DNA of 64,000 nucleotides, taken from NCBI RefSeq assembly GCF_016316925.1, contig NZ_JAEEGB010000015.1:153499-217498 (forward strand). The letters are read 5' to 3'. Within the stretch, counting starts at the first letter, position 1. Each line of letters begins with the position of its first letter. This document shows, one piece after another, positions 56,071 through 64,000 of this stretch. This DNA is from Clostridium aciditolerans. Its GTDB lineage: Bacteria; Bacillota; Clostridia; Clostridiales; Clostridiaceae. The notes below the pieces were generated by a model that was not told the DNA's origin, did not search any database, and saw only the letters and a list, made by a program, of their open reading frames with translations. The translations under genes were made by a program, and so were the position numbers.

Positions 56071-57702
56071 CTATACCTCCTTTGGTATCAAAAAACTAAC
56101 TTTCGTACCATAATTCAATTTAGTATTTATATTTAACTCATGACCTTCCCCATACAATAACTTTAATCTTTCATTTACATTTTTTAATCCTATACCAGGC
56201 CACATAGTAGTAACTTCTGCAAGCTTTTCCTTTTCCATTCCCAGTCCCGTATCCTCTATTGAGAATATTACTTCACCTTTAATATAAGATGCTTTAACGA
56301 GCACACTCCCACCTTCTGGTTTAGGCAATATTCCATGTTTTATTGAGTTTTCTATAATAGGCTGGAGTATAAATACTGGCATCTTTATATTCATCATATC
56401 TTCTGGTATATCAATTATAAGTTTCAATCTTTCTCCAAACCTTGCCTTTTCAATAGATAAATATGATTGCAAAAACTCAATTTCGTCTTTTAAAAGAACA
56501 AAATCTTCTGCCCTCTTAAGAGTTTGTCTAAAATAATTTGAAAGATCAATAATAAGCTCTCTAGCTCTTACAGGGTTTGTTCTACAAAATGATGCAATAG
56601 TATTTAAAGCATTAAATAGGAAGTGTGGCTCAATTTGTGCTCTCAGAGCCTTAAATTCTGCTACAGATGCTTCCTCAGCTAACTTATTTAACTTATGCAA
56701 TTCTATCTGCGTAGACAGCAAGTCACTTAGCTCTTTTACGAATTCCCAAAAGTATGAATCAATACTTTTTTCCGACTTTACCTTTAACCCAAGTACTCCT
56801 TCAAACCCTACGTTGGATACTAAAAAAGGTGCACACACAAAAAATACTTGCTTATTATTACTTATAAATTTAACAACTGAATAGTCTGGGCATTCATAAT
56901 AGGCTTCTAAGTTGTGTTTCAATTCATCTTTACTTATTTTTTCACCACAATAAGTTAAAAGACCTTTTTTATCACCTATAAAAACACCTTTTATATTAGA
57001 TATTTCATATATAATTTCAGCTACACTTTTAGCAGTTTCTTCACTTAGTCCTTTTCTCATGTGTCCCATTGTTCTCTTAGCTATATTTAATACTTCCTGA
57101 GCTTTTATTGCACCAATCCTGTTATATTCATTTCTAGCATTCTGTATTATATTTATGAATATAATTACTCCAAAGGAATTAATAAGTATCATAGGCAGTG
57201 CTATGAACTTTACCAATTCTACCACATCTTCTAAAGGCCTTGAAAAAATTAATAGTATTAGCATCTGAAGGCTTTCTGCTACTACAGCTCCTAAAAAAGC
57301 ACTTTTAGCACTAAATGCTCCATCTTTAGAATATTTTCTGGCTAAAGCCCCCACAATTCCTTCTACTACTGTTGCAATACCACAAGCTAGTCCAGTAAAA
57401 CCACCCAGTAAAAATCGATGAGTTCCTGCAATTAATCCTACAGCAACACCAACTACAGGTCCACCTACATATCCCCCTACTATAGCTCCAATAGGCCTCG
57501 TATTAGCTATGGCATAGGGCTCCAAGTTTACACCTGTATAAGTTCCTATGATAGATAGAACACTAAAAAATATAATCATTCCAATTTTGTCTCTGACTTT
57601 TAACTCATCCTTAATTAAATTTTTAAAAATATGGGATTGGTTGTATATATACGCCGCCAGTGCAATCAAAGCCATACGTTCTAATAGTTGTATATATATC
57701 AT
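56071..57702 (-). CDS. LytS-family sensor histidine kinase
   Basis: The 543-residue kinase begins with a 5TM-LytS sensor region (multiple helices, with NTRPIGAIVGGYVGGPVVGVAVGLIAGTHRF as the family hallmark, here represented by RPIGAIVGGYVGGP), then a GAF-like domain, and a His-kinase domain with the phosphoacceptor His in LRAQIEPHFLFNALNTIASF and an ATPase domain (PIIENSIKHGI; DTGLGM; GIGLKNVNERL). The start at 57702 follows GGAGGAGGGG; the longer frame runs through that site. It is the partner of the LytTR regulator and probably senses an extracellular metabolite such as pyruvate, by analogy. Confidence 0.95.
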   Translation of the reverse strand: MIYIQLLERMALIALAAYIYNQSHIFKNLIKDELKVRDKIGMIIFFSVLSIIGTYTGVNLEPYAIANTRPIGAIVGGYVGGPVVGVAVGLIAGTHRFLLGGFTGLACGIATVVEGIVGALARKYSKDGAFSAKSAFLGAVVAESLQMLILLIFSRPLEDVVELVKFIALPMILINSFGVIIFINIIQNARNEYNRIGAIKAQEVLNIAKRTMGHMRKGLSEETAKSVAEIIYEISNIKGVFIGDKKGLLTYCGEKISKDELKHNLEAYYECPDYSVVKFISNNKQVFFVCAPFLVSNVGFEGVLGLKVKSEKSIDSYFWEFVKELSDLLSTQIELHKLNKLAEEASVAEFKALRAQIEPHFLFNALNTIASFCRTNPVRARELIIDLSNYFRQTLKRAEDFVLLKDEIEFLQSYLSIEKARFGERLKLIIDIPEDMMNIKMPVFILQPIIENSIKHGILPKPEGGSVLVKASYIKGEVIFSIEDTGLGMEKEKLAEVTTMWPGIGLKNVNERLKLLYGEGHELNINTKLNYGTKVSFLIPKEV

Positions 57703-57761
57703 TTTACCCCTCCTCCTAACATATATATTATATATCAAAATAAAAATATTTGTATATTTTT

Positions 57762-57788
57762 ATCATAATAATGTGAATTTGGTGTCAA
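57762..57788 (-). promoter_or_regulatory. Possible promoter of the LytS/LytTR pair
   Basis: A consensus -35 TTGACA (minus strand, 57783-57788) is followed by TATGAT (57762-57767) after only 15 bases. The spacing is short, so activity may need an activator. Confidence 0.45.
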
Positions 57789-57795
57789 TATTTTG

Positions 57796-57804
57796 TCAGT
57801 TAGG
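57796..57804. promoter_or_regulatory. LytTR-box-like half-site
   Basis: TCAGTTAGG fits the nine-base LytTR (AgrA-like) pattern [TA][AC][CA]GTTN[AG][TG], directly next to the kinase -35 and about 190 bases upstream of cstA1. A second, weaker copy (gctgttcat, 57816-57824) lies 20 bases away. The remainder of 57825-57960 shows nothing I can support. Confidence 0.3.
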
Positions 57805-57994
57805 GTTTAATTCTTGCTGTTCATTGTCGTTTTTTATCCTTTCAGCGCATTTATATATTTTAATTTCATGGTAAATATTATTATTATGTATGTAATCGAT
57901 TTAATAAAATTTAAAACTACCAATCAACTTATTATTTATTAACAATTTATTTATGTTAAAAAGTTAGCATAACTTAGAAGGAGGATTTATAAAC

Positions 57995-59785
57995 ATGAAC
58001 TCTATCGTTTTAGTTATTATTGCTGCCCTTGTATTAACTTTAGGTTATAGAATTTACGGTGCATTCATAGCAGCAAAAGTTTTAGCTCTTGATGAAAGTA
58101 AGGAGGTTCCTTCAAAAGTTCACGAAGATGGACGAGACTACGTTCCTACTAACAAGTGGGTGCTATTGGGTCATCACTTTGCAGCAATTGCAGGTGCAGG
58201 ACCACTTATAGGGCCTGTTCTTGCAGCACAATTTGGTTATCTGCCAGGCACTCTTTGGATTTTAATTGGTGGTGTAGTTGCCGGTGCTGTACATGATATG
58301 ATACTGCTATTTGCTTCTGTCAGACATGACGGACAATCTATTGCTGAAATTGCAAAGGCAAATTTAGGCGGTAGAATGGGGCTTGTTACTTCTATAGCCG
58401 TTATATTTATACTAATTATAACGATGGCTGGTCTTGGAATACCAGTTGTTAACTCACTTTATAACAGTCCTTGGGGTACTTTCACTGTTGGATTCACTAT
58501 CCCCGTTGCTATGCTTATAGGTTTATATCTTAAATTTATAAGACCAGGAAAAATTGGTGAAGCTACTATAATAGGGATGTCTCTTATTTTAGTAGGTGTA
58601 ATAGCTGGACCATATATTCAACATACAGCTTTAGCTCCTTATTTAACTTTTAGCGCTAAACAGATGTCACTTATACTTGCTATTTATGGTTTTTGCGCAG
58701 CGGCTTTACCGGTTTGGCTATTATTATTACCAAGAGATTATTTAAGTACCTATATGAAATTAGGAGTAATTGGTGGTCTCGCAGTAGGAATAATAATTGT
58801 TAGACCAGTTGTTCAAATGCCTGCTATAACTCAATTTGTCCATGGTGGCGGACCAATAATCCCAGGTAAGGTGTTTCCGTTCTTATTCATAACAATTGCC
58901 TGCGGTGCTTTATCAGGTTTTCATGCATTAATAAGTTCAGGTACAACACCTAAACTTATAGCTAATGAAAAAGATATTCTACCAATAGGCTATGGCTCAA
59001 TGGTATTAGAATCATTTATAGCTTTAATGGCATTAATAGCTGCTACTTGTCTACCAACAGCTGACTACTTTGCTATAAATTCAGCTCCTGCAGTATTCGC
59101 TAAACTTCATATGATTCCAAAAGAACTTCCAATGCTTTCACAAATGGTTGGAGAAGAACTTGCTGGAAGACCAGGTGGATCCGTATCATTAGCTGTAGGT
59201 ATGTCCTATGTATTTTATAAAATTCCAGGATTTAAAGGCTTAATGGCTTATTGGTATCATTTCTGTATAATGTTCGAAGCACTCTTTATTTTAACTACAA
59301 TAGATGCTGGTACAAGAATAGGAAGATACTTACTTCAAGATTTGTTTGGACAAGCTTATAAACCATTTGCAAAAAAAGATTCTTGGTTTAATATAATATT
59401 CTTTAGTGCACTTATGTCTTGTACTTGGGGGTACCTACTATATACAGGAAATATATCAACAATATGGCCACTATTTGGTACTGCAAACCAAACTCTTGCA
59501 ACTATAGCCTTTGCAATTGGTACAACAGTTATAATTAGAATGGGTAAACAAAAATATGCTCTTATAACTATAATCCCAATGATTTTTGTAGCTATAACGA
59601 CTTTAACCGCTATACTAATTAATATATTCTCAAACTACTTACCACACCATCAGATATTATTAGCAGCACTTTCATCCCTTCTCATCATCATGCTTGTGGT
59701 TATAGTATTTGAAAGCGTTAAAGTTTGGAAAAAATATTGGAATGATTCAAGCAACAAAGACTATGCAACAAAAAAAGCCATTTAA
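57995..59785 (+). CDS. cstA: CstA family carbon-starvation/pyruvate-type transporter, copy 1
   Basis: The 596-residue polytopic membrane protein (about 16 helices) has CstA signatures: VPTNKWVLLGHHFAAIAGAGPLIGPVLAAQFGYLPG, shown by the parts GHHFAAIAGAGPLIGP and GYLPGTLWILIGG, plus ASVRHDGQSIAEIA, LLLLPRDYLSTYMKLG, HGGGPIIPGKVFPFLFITIACGALSGFHAL (in part GGGPIIPGKVFPFLF) and WPLFGTANQ. BtsT and CstA of E. coli import pyruvate and are controlled by a LytS/LytTR system. Immediately upstream is an AAGTTA-gca-TAACTT repeat (57961-57975) and AAGGAGG. Confidence 0.93.
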   Translation: MNSIVLVIIAALVLTLGYRIYGAFIAAKVLALDESKEVPSKVHEDGRDYVPTNKWVLLGHHFAAIAGAGPLIGPVLAAQFGYLPGTLWILIGGVVAGAVHDMILLFASVRHDGQSIAEIAKANLGGRMGLVTSIAVIFILIITMAGLGIPVVNSLYNSPWGTFTVGFTIPVAMLIGLYLKFIRPGKIGEATIIGMSLILVGVIAGPYIQHTALAPYLTFSAKQMSLILAIYGFCAAALPVWLLLLPRDYLSTYMKLGVIGGLAVGIIIVRPVVQMPAITQFVHGGGPIIPGKVFPFLFITIACGALSGFHALISSGTTPKLIANEKDILPIGYGSMVLESFIALMALIAATCLPTADYFAINSAPAVFAKLHMIPKELPMLSQMVGEELAGRPGGSVSLAVGMSYVFYKIPGFKGLMAYWYHFCIMFEALFILTTIDAGTRIGRYLLQDLFGQAYKPFAKKDSWFNIIFFSALMSCTWGYLLYTGNISTIWPLFGTANQTLATIAFAIGTTVIIRMGKQKYALITIIPMIFVAITTLTAILINIFSNYLPHHQILLAALSSLLIIMLVVIVFESVKVWKKYWNDSSNKDYATKKAI

Positions 59786-59807
59786 AAAATAATAATTTAT
59801 GATATTA

Positions 59808-59845
59808 GACAAGTGTAGTTATAATAACTACACTTGTCCTTTTAT
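59808..59845 (+). terminator. Terminator of cstA copy 1
   Basis: A perfect 14-bp stem (59808-59821 with 59825-59838), a 3-base loop, then CTTTTATTTT. It separates the tandem cstA genes into individual transcripts. Confidence 0.9.
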
Positions 59846-59944
59846 TTTGTTATTCACCCCCTATAAATTACTTATCACCCTTATATTTTTACCATTCAGT
59901 TGATAAATATAGAATTGTCGCAATTCGCATAATATTATTAAAAT

Positions 59945-59970
59945 ATATTAAGTAAAGCTTTACTTAATAT
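59945..59970. promoter_or_regulatory. Perfect 26-bp palindrome upstream of cstA copy 2
   Basis: The half-site ATATTAAGTAAAG is followed directly by its exact reverse complement. It overlaps a possible -35 (TTACTT, 59960-59965) whose -10 TATAAA would follow after 17 bases. This is a likely repressor or activator operator specific for the second cstA gene; cstA1 has only a short related repeat. Confidence 0.6.
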
Positions 59971-60007
59971 AAAAAGCAATAATATAAATTTATAAGGGGG
60001 TTTTTTA

Positions 60008-61789
60008 ATGAACTCAATAGTACTTGTTATCATTGCTGCACTTGTATTAATTTTAGCTTACAGATTTTATGGCGCTTTTATAGCAGCAAAAGTTTTAGTC
60101 ATTGATGAAACTAGAGAAGTTCCATCAAAAGTCCATGAAGATGGACATGACTATGTGCCTACTAACAAGTGGGTATTAATGGGACATCACTTTGCAGCCA
60201 TTGCAGGTGCTGGACCACTTATAGGACCTGTTCTTGCAGCTCAATACGGCTATTTACCTGGTACTCTTTGGATTCTAATCGGAGGGGTATTTGCAGGCGC
60301 CGTACATGACATGGTATTGCTCTTTGCTTCTGTTAGACATGACGGACAATCTATTGCCGAAATTGCTAGAACAAATCTTGGAACTAGAATGGGATTCGTT
60401 ACTTCTATAGCTGTGTTATTTATATTAATAATCGCTATGGCTGGACTTGGATTGCCAGTTGTTAGTTCACTTTATAACAGTCCATGGGGAACTTTTACAG
60501 TTGGATTTACTATACCAGTTGCTATATTAATTGGTTTATATTTAAAATTCTTAAGACCTGGTAAGATAGGTGAAGCTACTGTAATTGGTATGGCTCTTAT
60601 AATAGTAGGTGTTGTGCTCGGACCAACTATCCAGCATACAGCATTAGCTCCTTATTTAACATTTAATGCAAAACAAATGTCACTTATACTTGCTATTTAT
60701 GGATTCTGTGCAGCTGCGCTTCCAGTATGGCTTTTATTACTTCCAAGAGACTACTTAAGTACGTACATGAAGCTTGGTGTCATAGGTGCCCTTGCAGTTG
60801 GTATAATAATAGTTAGACCAACTGTACAAATGCCAGCTATCACCCAATTTATACACGGTGGTGGCCCTATAATTCCAGGTAAAGTATTCCCATTCCTATT
60901 TATCACCATAGCTTGTGGTGCTCTATCCGGATTCCACGCACTTGTAAGCTCAGGTACGACCCCTAAACTTATAGCTAGTGAAAAAGACATACTTCCTATA
61001 GGCTTCGGTGCTATGCTTTTAGAGTGCTTTGTTGCTATAATGGCATTAATAGCTGCTACTTGCCTTCCAACTGCAGATTACTTTGCTATAAACTCAGCTC
61101 CCGCAGTATTTGCTAAACTTCATATGATTCCAAAAGAACTTCCAATGCTTTCACAAATGGTGGGCGAAAACTTGGCGGGAAGACCTGGTGGTTCTGTATC
61201 ACTTGCGGTAGGTATGTCTTACGTATTTTATAAAATACCTGGACTTGAACATTTAATGTCTTACTGGTATCACTTCTGCATAATGTTCGAAGCATTATTT
61301 ATCTTAACTACAATAGATGCTGGTACAAGAATAGGCAGATATCTACTTCAAGACCTATGTGGAAAATTCCACAAACCTTTTGAAGATAAGGATTCTTGGT
61401 TCAATATGATATTCTTTAGTGCTGTAATATCATTTAGCTGGGGCTATCTATTATACACAGGTAATGTATCTACAATATGGCCTTTATTTGGTACTGCAAA
61501 TCAGATGTTAGCCGCTATAGCCTTTGCAATAGGTACTACAATAATAATTAAAAAGGGCAAAGCAAAATACGCTCTAATTACAGCTATACCAATGGTAATT
61601 ATAGCAGTTATAACTTTAGATGCTGCTCTTCAAAATATTTTTGGTAACTACTTACCTCAAGGAAAAATTTTATTAGCAGCTATGTCATTACTCCTTGTTA
61701 TACTTGTATTAATAATATTAGTTGAAAGCGTGCGCGTATGGATAAAAGACTTGCATAATATAAAACAATCTCCTAACGAAACAGCATAA
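60008..61789 (+). CDS. cstA: CstA family transporter, copy 2
   Basis: The 593-residue protein is closely similar to copy 1 along its entire length (identical start MNSIVLVIIAALVL and nearly identical motif blocks), so the pair arose by tandem duplication. Differences concentrate at the C terminus and in scattered helix positions. It has its own operator-like palindrome, ribosome binding site AAGGGGG and terminator, so the two copies can be regulated separately. The substrate is probably pyruvate or a similar small carboxylate or peptide by family analogy. Confidence 0.93.
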   Translation: MNSIVLVIIAALVLILAYRFYGAFIAAKVLVIDETREVPSKVHEDGHDYVPTNKWVLMGHHFAAIAGAGPLIGPVLAAQYGYLPGTLWILIGGVFAGAVHDMVLLFASVRHDGQSIAEIARTNLGTRMGFVTSIAVLFILIIAMAGLGLPVVSSLYNSPWGTFTVGFTIPVAILIGLYLKFLRPGKIGEATVIGMALIIVGVVLGPTIQHTALAPYLTFNAKQMSLILAIYGFCAAALPVWLLLLPRDYLSTYMKLGVIGALAVGIIIVRPTVQMPAITQFIHGGGPIIPGKVFPFLFITIACGALSGFHALVSSGTTPKLIASEKDILPIGFGAMLLECFVAIMALIAATCLPTADYFAINSAPAVFAKLHMIPKELPMLSQMVGENLAGRPGGSVSLAVGMSYVFYKIPGLEHLMSYWYHFCIMFEALFILTTIDAGTRIGRYLLQDLCGKFHKPFEDKDSWFNMIFFSAVISFSWGYLLYTGNVSTIWPLFGTANQMLAAIAFAIGTTIIIKKGKAKYALITAIPMVIIAVITLDAALQNIFGNYLPQGKILLAAMSLLLVILVLIILVESVRVWIKDLHNIKQSPNETA

Positions 61790-61803
61790 TAAAGTAAATA
61801 TTA

Positions 61804-61844
61804 AATCCACACTGTGAATTCTTAGAATATTCACAGTGTGGATT
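61804..61844. terminator. Bidirectional terminator
   Basis: A perfect 16-bp stem (61804-61819 with 61829-61844) ends cstA copy 2 and the convergent peptidase gene. Confidence 0.9.
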
Positions 61845-61847
61845 ATT

Positions 61848-64000
61848 TTATTCAAATACGTTCATAGTATCATTGAATATATTTTTATTTTCTTTTATCT
61901 TTTCTTCATTTCCTAATACACATATGAAGTTCTCTTTCATAGTATCGGAAATTAAGTCACCAAAGCTTCTTATATCTTCTACTGTTGTTTTTAAAATTTC
62001 GTCTCTTTCCTTTTGAATATCTTCATATGTGAGCTTTTTAATATAATTTTCAGCAGCTCTATCGCCCTTCATTGAAGGTGTAAGTGGAAAATCTAAATCT
62101 GAGACAGTTCCAATGATATATTTAGTCATCTGCCTGTCATCAGTATTAAAGTTCTTAAAGAATTCTCCTGCACCATCATAAACCTTTAGTGTCTCAGCTA
62201 AATTCGGATCACGGTAGGACGTAAAAAACATGTTTCCGTTTCTTTGGAAGGAAGAGAAACTTCCATAAGCTCCACCCTGAACTCTTACTCTATTCCATAG
62301 GTAATCATAATTTGCTATAGTCTTTAGTACCTGCATACTTCCACTATATGAATATCCAAGCTTAATGAAATTATATGCCTTAGCAACATATTGTACCTTA
62401 CCAGATGTCATTAGCCCCTCATTCTTTTGTTCAACTTTAAAGCTATATTCTTCAGCACTAATTCTATTACTATTTAATTTTGTATAAACTAAATTAAAGT
62501 TCTTTTTAAATTCATCGTAGTCCTTCTCTTCCAATGTAACACTAACTAATAAATTGTTAGTATTAAAAATAGCTTCAGATACACGTTTCAAGTTATCGCT
62601 AATTTCCTGCGCCTTGCTATCAAAATTTTTCTCCAAATCAACTATAAACTTGTAGAATGATAATCCACCTAACATATCCTCATATTTTCCTACTTGGGAG
62701 AAATATGAAAGAAGATGGTTTGCAGCAAAGACATGACCTCTATCGAAAATAATCATTTCTAAACGTGATTTAGTTTCTTGTATTATTTCTTTTAAACGTT
62801 TATGATCATCAAATTTGGTATAACCTATTATTTCCCCTAATAGTTCCATAAGCTTTGTCATATTGCTCACAATAACTTTAGATTTTATTACAAACTTAGG
62901 GTAAATCTTTTCAGCATTCCATTTCTCTGAATATGCCTGTGCTCCATTTCTTATGCCACCTGTATTTATATTTATTTCTTTTGCCAAATCTTCATGACTG
63001 AAGTTCTTAGTGCTTACTTTACCCATTATAGTTGTCAAAAGAGATATATAAGGTACAAGTTCTTCCTTTACTCCCTCTGTAGCAAAATACATATTTACAT
63101 ATGAAATGCCATTTGTAAACTCAGGGTGATATAATACCTTAATTCCTTGTTCTTCTTTTTCTTCTAAAGCAATATCTTTAGCTTTAGGGTCAATATCACT
63201 TATTGATATTAAAGGAATCTTCATTAGATCCTCTGGCGAATCGGCAGTTACTTGTCTTTCCTTTAATTTAGCGGTATCTTTTACAAGCTTTTCTATCTCA
63301 CTTTCTGAAAGCTTTGCTTTAAATTCCTGAAGTTTCTTCTTAACTTCCAGTTCCTTTTCCTCTGCTAATCCTTTAGCTGGCTTTACTATAAGAATGGAAC
63401 TATGGCTATTTTTAAGAATGTAAGTATCTATTATCTTTTCGAAATAGTTAGTTTCTAAAGCTGTTTTTATCTTTTTTAAAGTATCTTCATAAGTTAGGTG
63501 AACCCAAGGTTTCTCATCATATAGCCAACTATCCATAGCTTTCATACCATATATTAATCCTTTAGGATATCCATGATAGTCTGCCTCCCTCAACTGAAAT
63601 TCCTTTATATTAATTGAAGCTTCAATAAGCTTTTTATCGATTCCGTTTTTAACTAAGTCACTTAACGTTTTTATAACTATATCTTTAAATCTTTCTTTCT
63701 CACTTTCATTAGAGTTCTTAACAACTATACTAAACATAGGTTGAAGCATGCTAGCTTCAAATACACCGAAAACATCTTTTCCTATATTAGCATCTATAAG
63801 TGCCTTTTTAAGCGGCGACGATGGTGTCTCTAACAATAAATGCTCAAGGATATCAAATGCTAGGTATATTTCATCTTCTGTAGCCTTTCCTACAGCAAAG
63901 TTCATACTTAGAAATGTCTTATCTTCTTCTTTTTCATTCACTGATATAGGATAATTAATGGACATTTCCTTTTGTTTATCAAAAGGCTTTTGCATAGCTA
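61848..64000 (-). CDS. M16C (PreP-like) metallopeptidase, C-terminal 715+ residues, 5' end outside window
   Basis: The frame is open through the window edge, so the start lies beyond 64000. The visible part corresponds to the second M16 domain half of presequence-protease-like insulinase-family enzymes (about 970 residues): segments YDYLWNRVRVQGGAYGSFSSFQRNGNMFFTSYRDPN and KLTYEDIQKERDEIL are typical (shown in part: LWNRVRVQGGAYGSF). The N-terminal HxxEH zinc site would be in the missing portion. These cytosolic peptidases degrade short unfolded peptides. An ATG at 63995 is probably an internal methionine. Confidence 0.88.
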   Translation of the reverse strand, partial: AMQKPFDKQKEMSINYPISVNEKEEDKTFLSMNFAVGKATEDEIYLAFDILEHLLLETPSSPLKKALIDANIGKDVFGVFEASMLQPMFSIVVKNSNESEKERFKDIVIKTLSDLVKNGIDKKLIEASINIKEFQLREADYHGYPKGLIYGMKAMDSWLYDEKPWVHLTYEDTLKKIKTALETNYFEKIIDTYILKNSHSSILIVKPAKGLAEEKELEVKKKLQEFKAKLSESEIEKLVKDTAKLKERQVTADSPEDLMKIPLISISDIDPKAKDIALEEKEEQGIKVLYHPEFTNGISYVNMYFATEGVKEELVPYISLLTTIMGKVSTKNFSHEDLAKEININTGGIRNGAQAYSEKWNAEKIYPKFVIKSKVIVSNMTKLMELLGEIIGYTKFDDHKRLKEIIQETKSRLEMIIFDRGHVFAANHLLSYFSQVGKYEDMLGGLSFYKFIVDLEKNFDSKAQEISDNLKRVSEAIFNTNNLLVSVTLEEKDYDEFKKNFNLVYTKLNSNRISAEEYSFKVEQKNEGLMTSGKVQYVAKAYNFIKLGYSYSGSMQVLKTIANYDYLWNRVRVQGGAYGSFSSFQRNGNMFFTSYRDPNLAETLKVYDGAGEFFKNFNTDDRQMTKYIIGTVSDLDFPLTPSMKGDRAAENYIKKLTYEDIQKERDEILKTTVEDIRSFGDLISDTMKENFICVLGNEEKIKENKNIFNDTMNVFE

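Overview
The window is AT-rich chromosomal DNA from a low-GC Gram-positive anaerobe, most likely a Clostridium sensu stricto-type species. Supporting signs are an [FeFe] hydrogenase with full H-cluster motifs, NfnAB, Rex with a Rex-type operator, a CIRCE-controlled groESL, a purine riboswitch on guaB, GGAGG-type ribosome binding sites, frequent TTG/GTG starts and a clostridial type IV pilus locus. No rRNA, prophage, transposase or CRISPR array is visible. Species cannot be named from sequence alone.

Layout. 1-1000: a minus-strand tRNA array (Arg partial, Gly, Gly, Leu, Lys, Gln, His, Arg, Gly, Pro) behind a good sigma-A promoter. 1007-3904: yfcE-type phosphodiesterase, rdgB, rph and an AIR-synthase-like protein. 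3994-8644: poorly known genes (477-aa protein, 53-aa Cys protein, orphan peptide-binding lipoprotein, restriction-endonuclease-like protein, two small membrane proteins). 8730-13458: ligA, pcrA, yerC, and just upstream of yerC a candidate small RNA or attenuated leader. 13749-21740: rRNA pseudouridine synthase, lytic transglycosylase, a 667-aa triple-tyrosine-type repeat protein, type I pullulanase, YaiI/YqxD protein, pgi. 21919-25449: guaA and guaB with an upstream guanine-type riboswitch and terminator. 25574-40026: one-directional type IV pilus locus pilD-pilB-pilC-pilA-pilM(frameshifted)-pilN-pilO-three pilin-like proteins-double vWA secreted protein. 40139-40307: a compact transcription unit for a 26-residue CxxC peptide. 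40409-42467: groESL with CIRCE. 42711-51461: membrane proteins, [FeFe] hydrogenase, OGG-type glycosylase, C_GCAxxG_C_C protein, NfnAB, a short EtfB-like protein and Rex. 51786-55235: ABC-F ATPase, degenerate receiver/zinc-ribbon protein, thiamine-binding-type protein, hemerythrin. 55296-61789: LytTR response regulator, LytS-type kinase and two tandem CstA transporters. 61848-64000: an M16 (PreP-like) peptidase whose N terminus lies beyond the window.

How genes work together. Purine synthesis (guaB, guaA) is under riboswitch control. Redox metabolism (hydrogenase, NfnAB, EtfB-like, Rex) clusters at 44-51 kb, and a near-consensus Rex site covers the -10 of the EtfB-like gene. The LytS/LytTR pair beside duplicated cstA resembles the E. 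coli BtsS/BtsR-BtsT pyruvate-uptake arrangement. The pilus locus contains everything from prepilin peptidase to a putative tip protein except a retraction ATPase, but its pilM reading frame is broken.

The best leads for new biology are the C-rich-loop RNA upstream of yerC (13565-13680), the 26-aa CxxC peptide unit (40139-40307), the vWA protein and solenoid pilin at the end of the pilus operon, the broken pilM, the Rex-controlled EtfB half-protein, and a roughly 80-bp interspersed repeat seen in three places, including inside the guaB leader.
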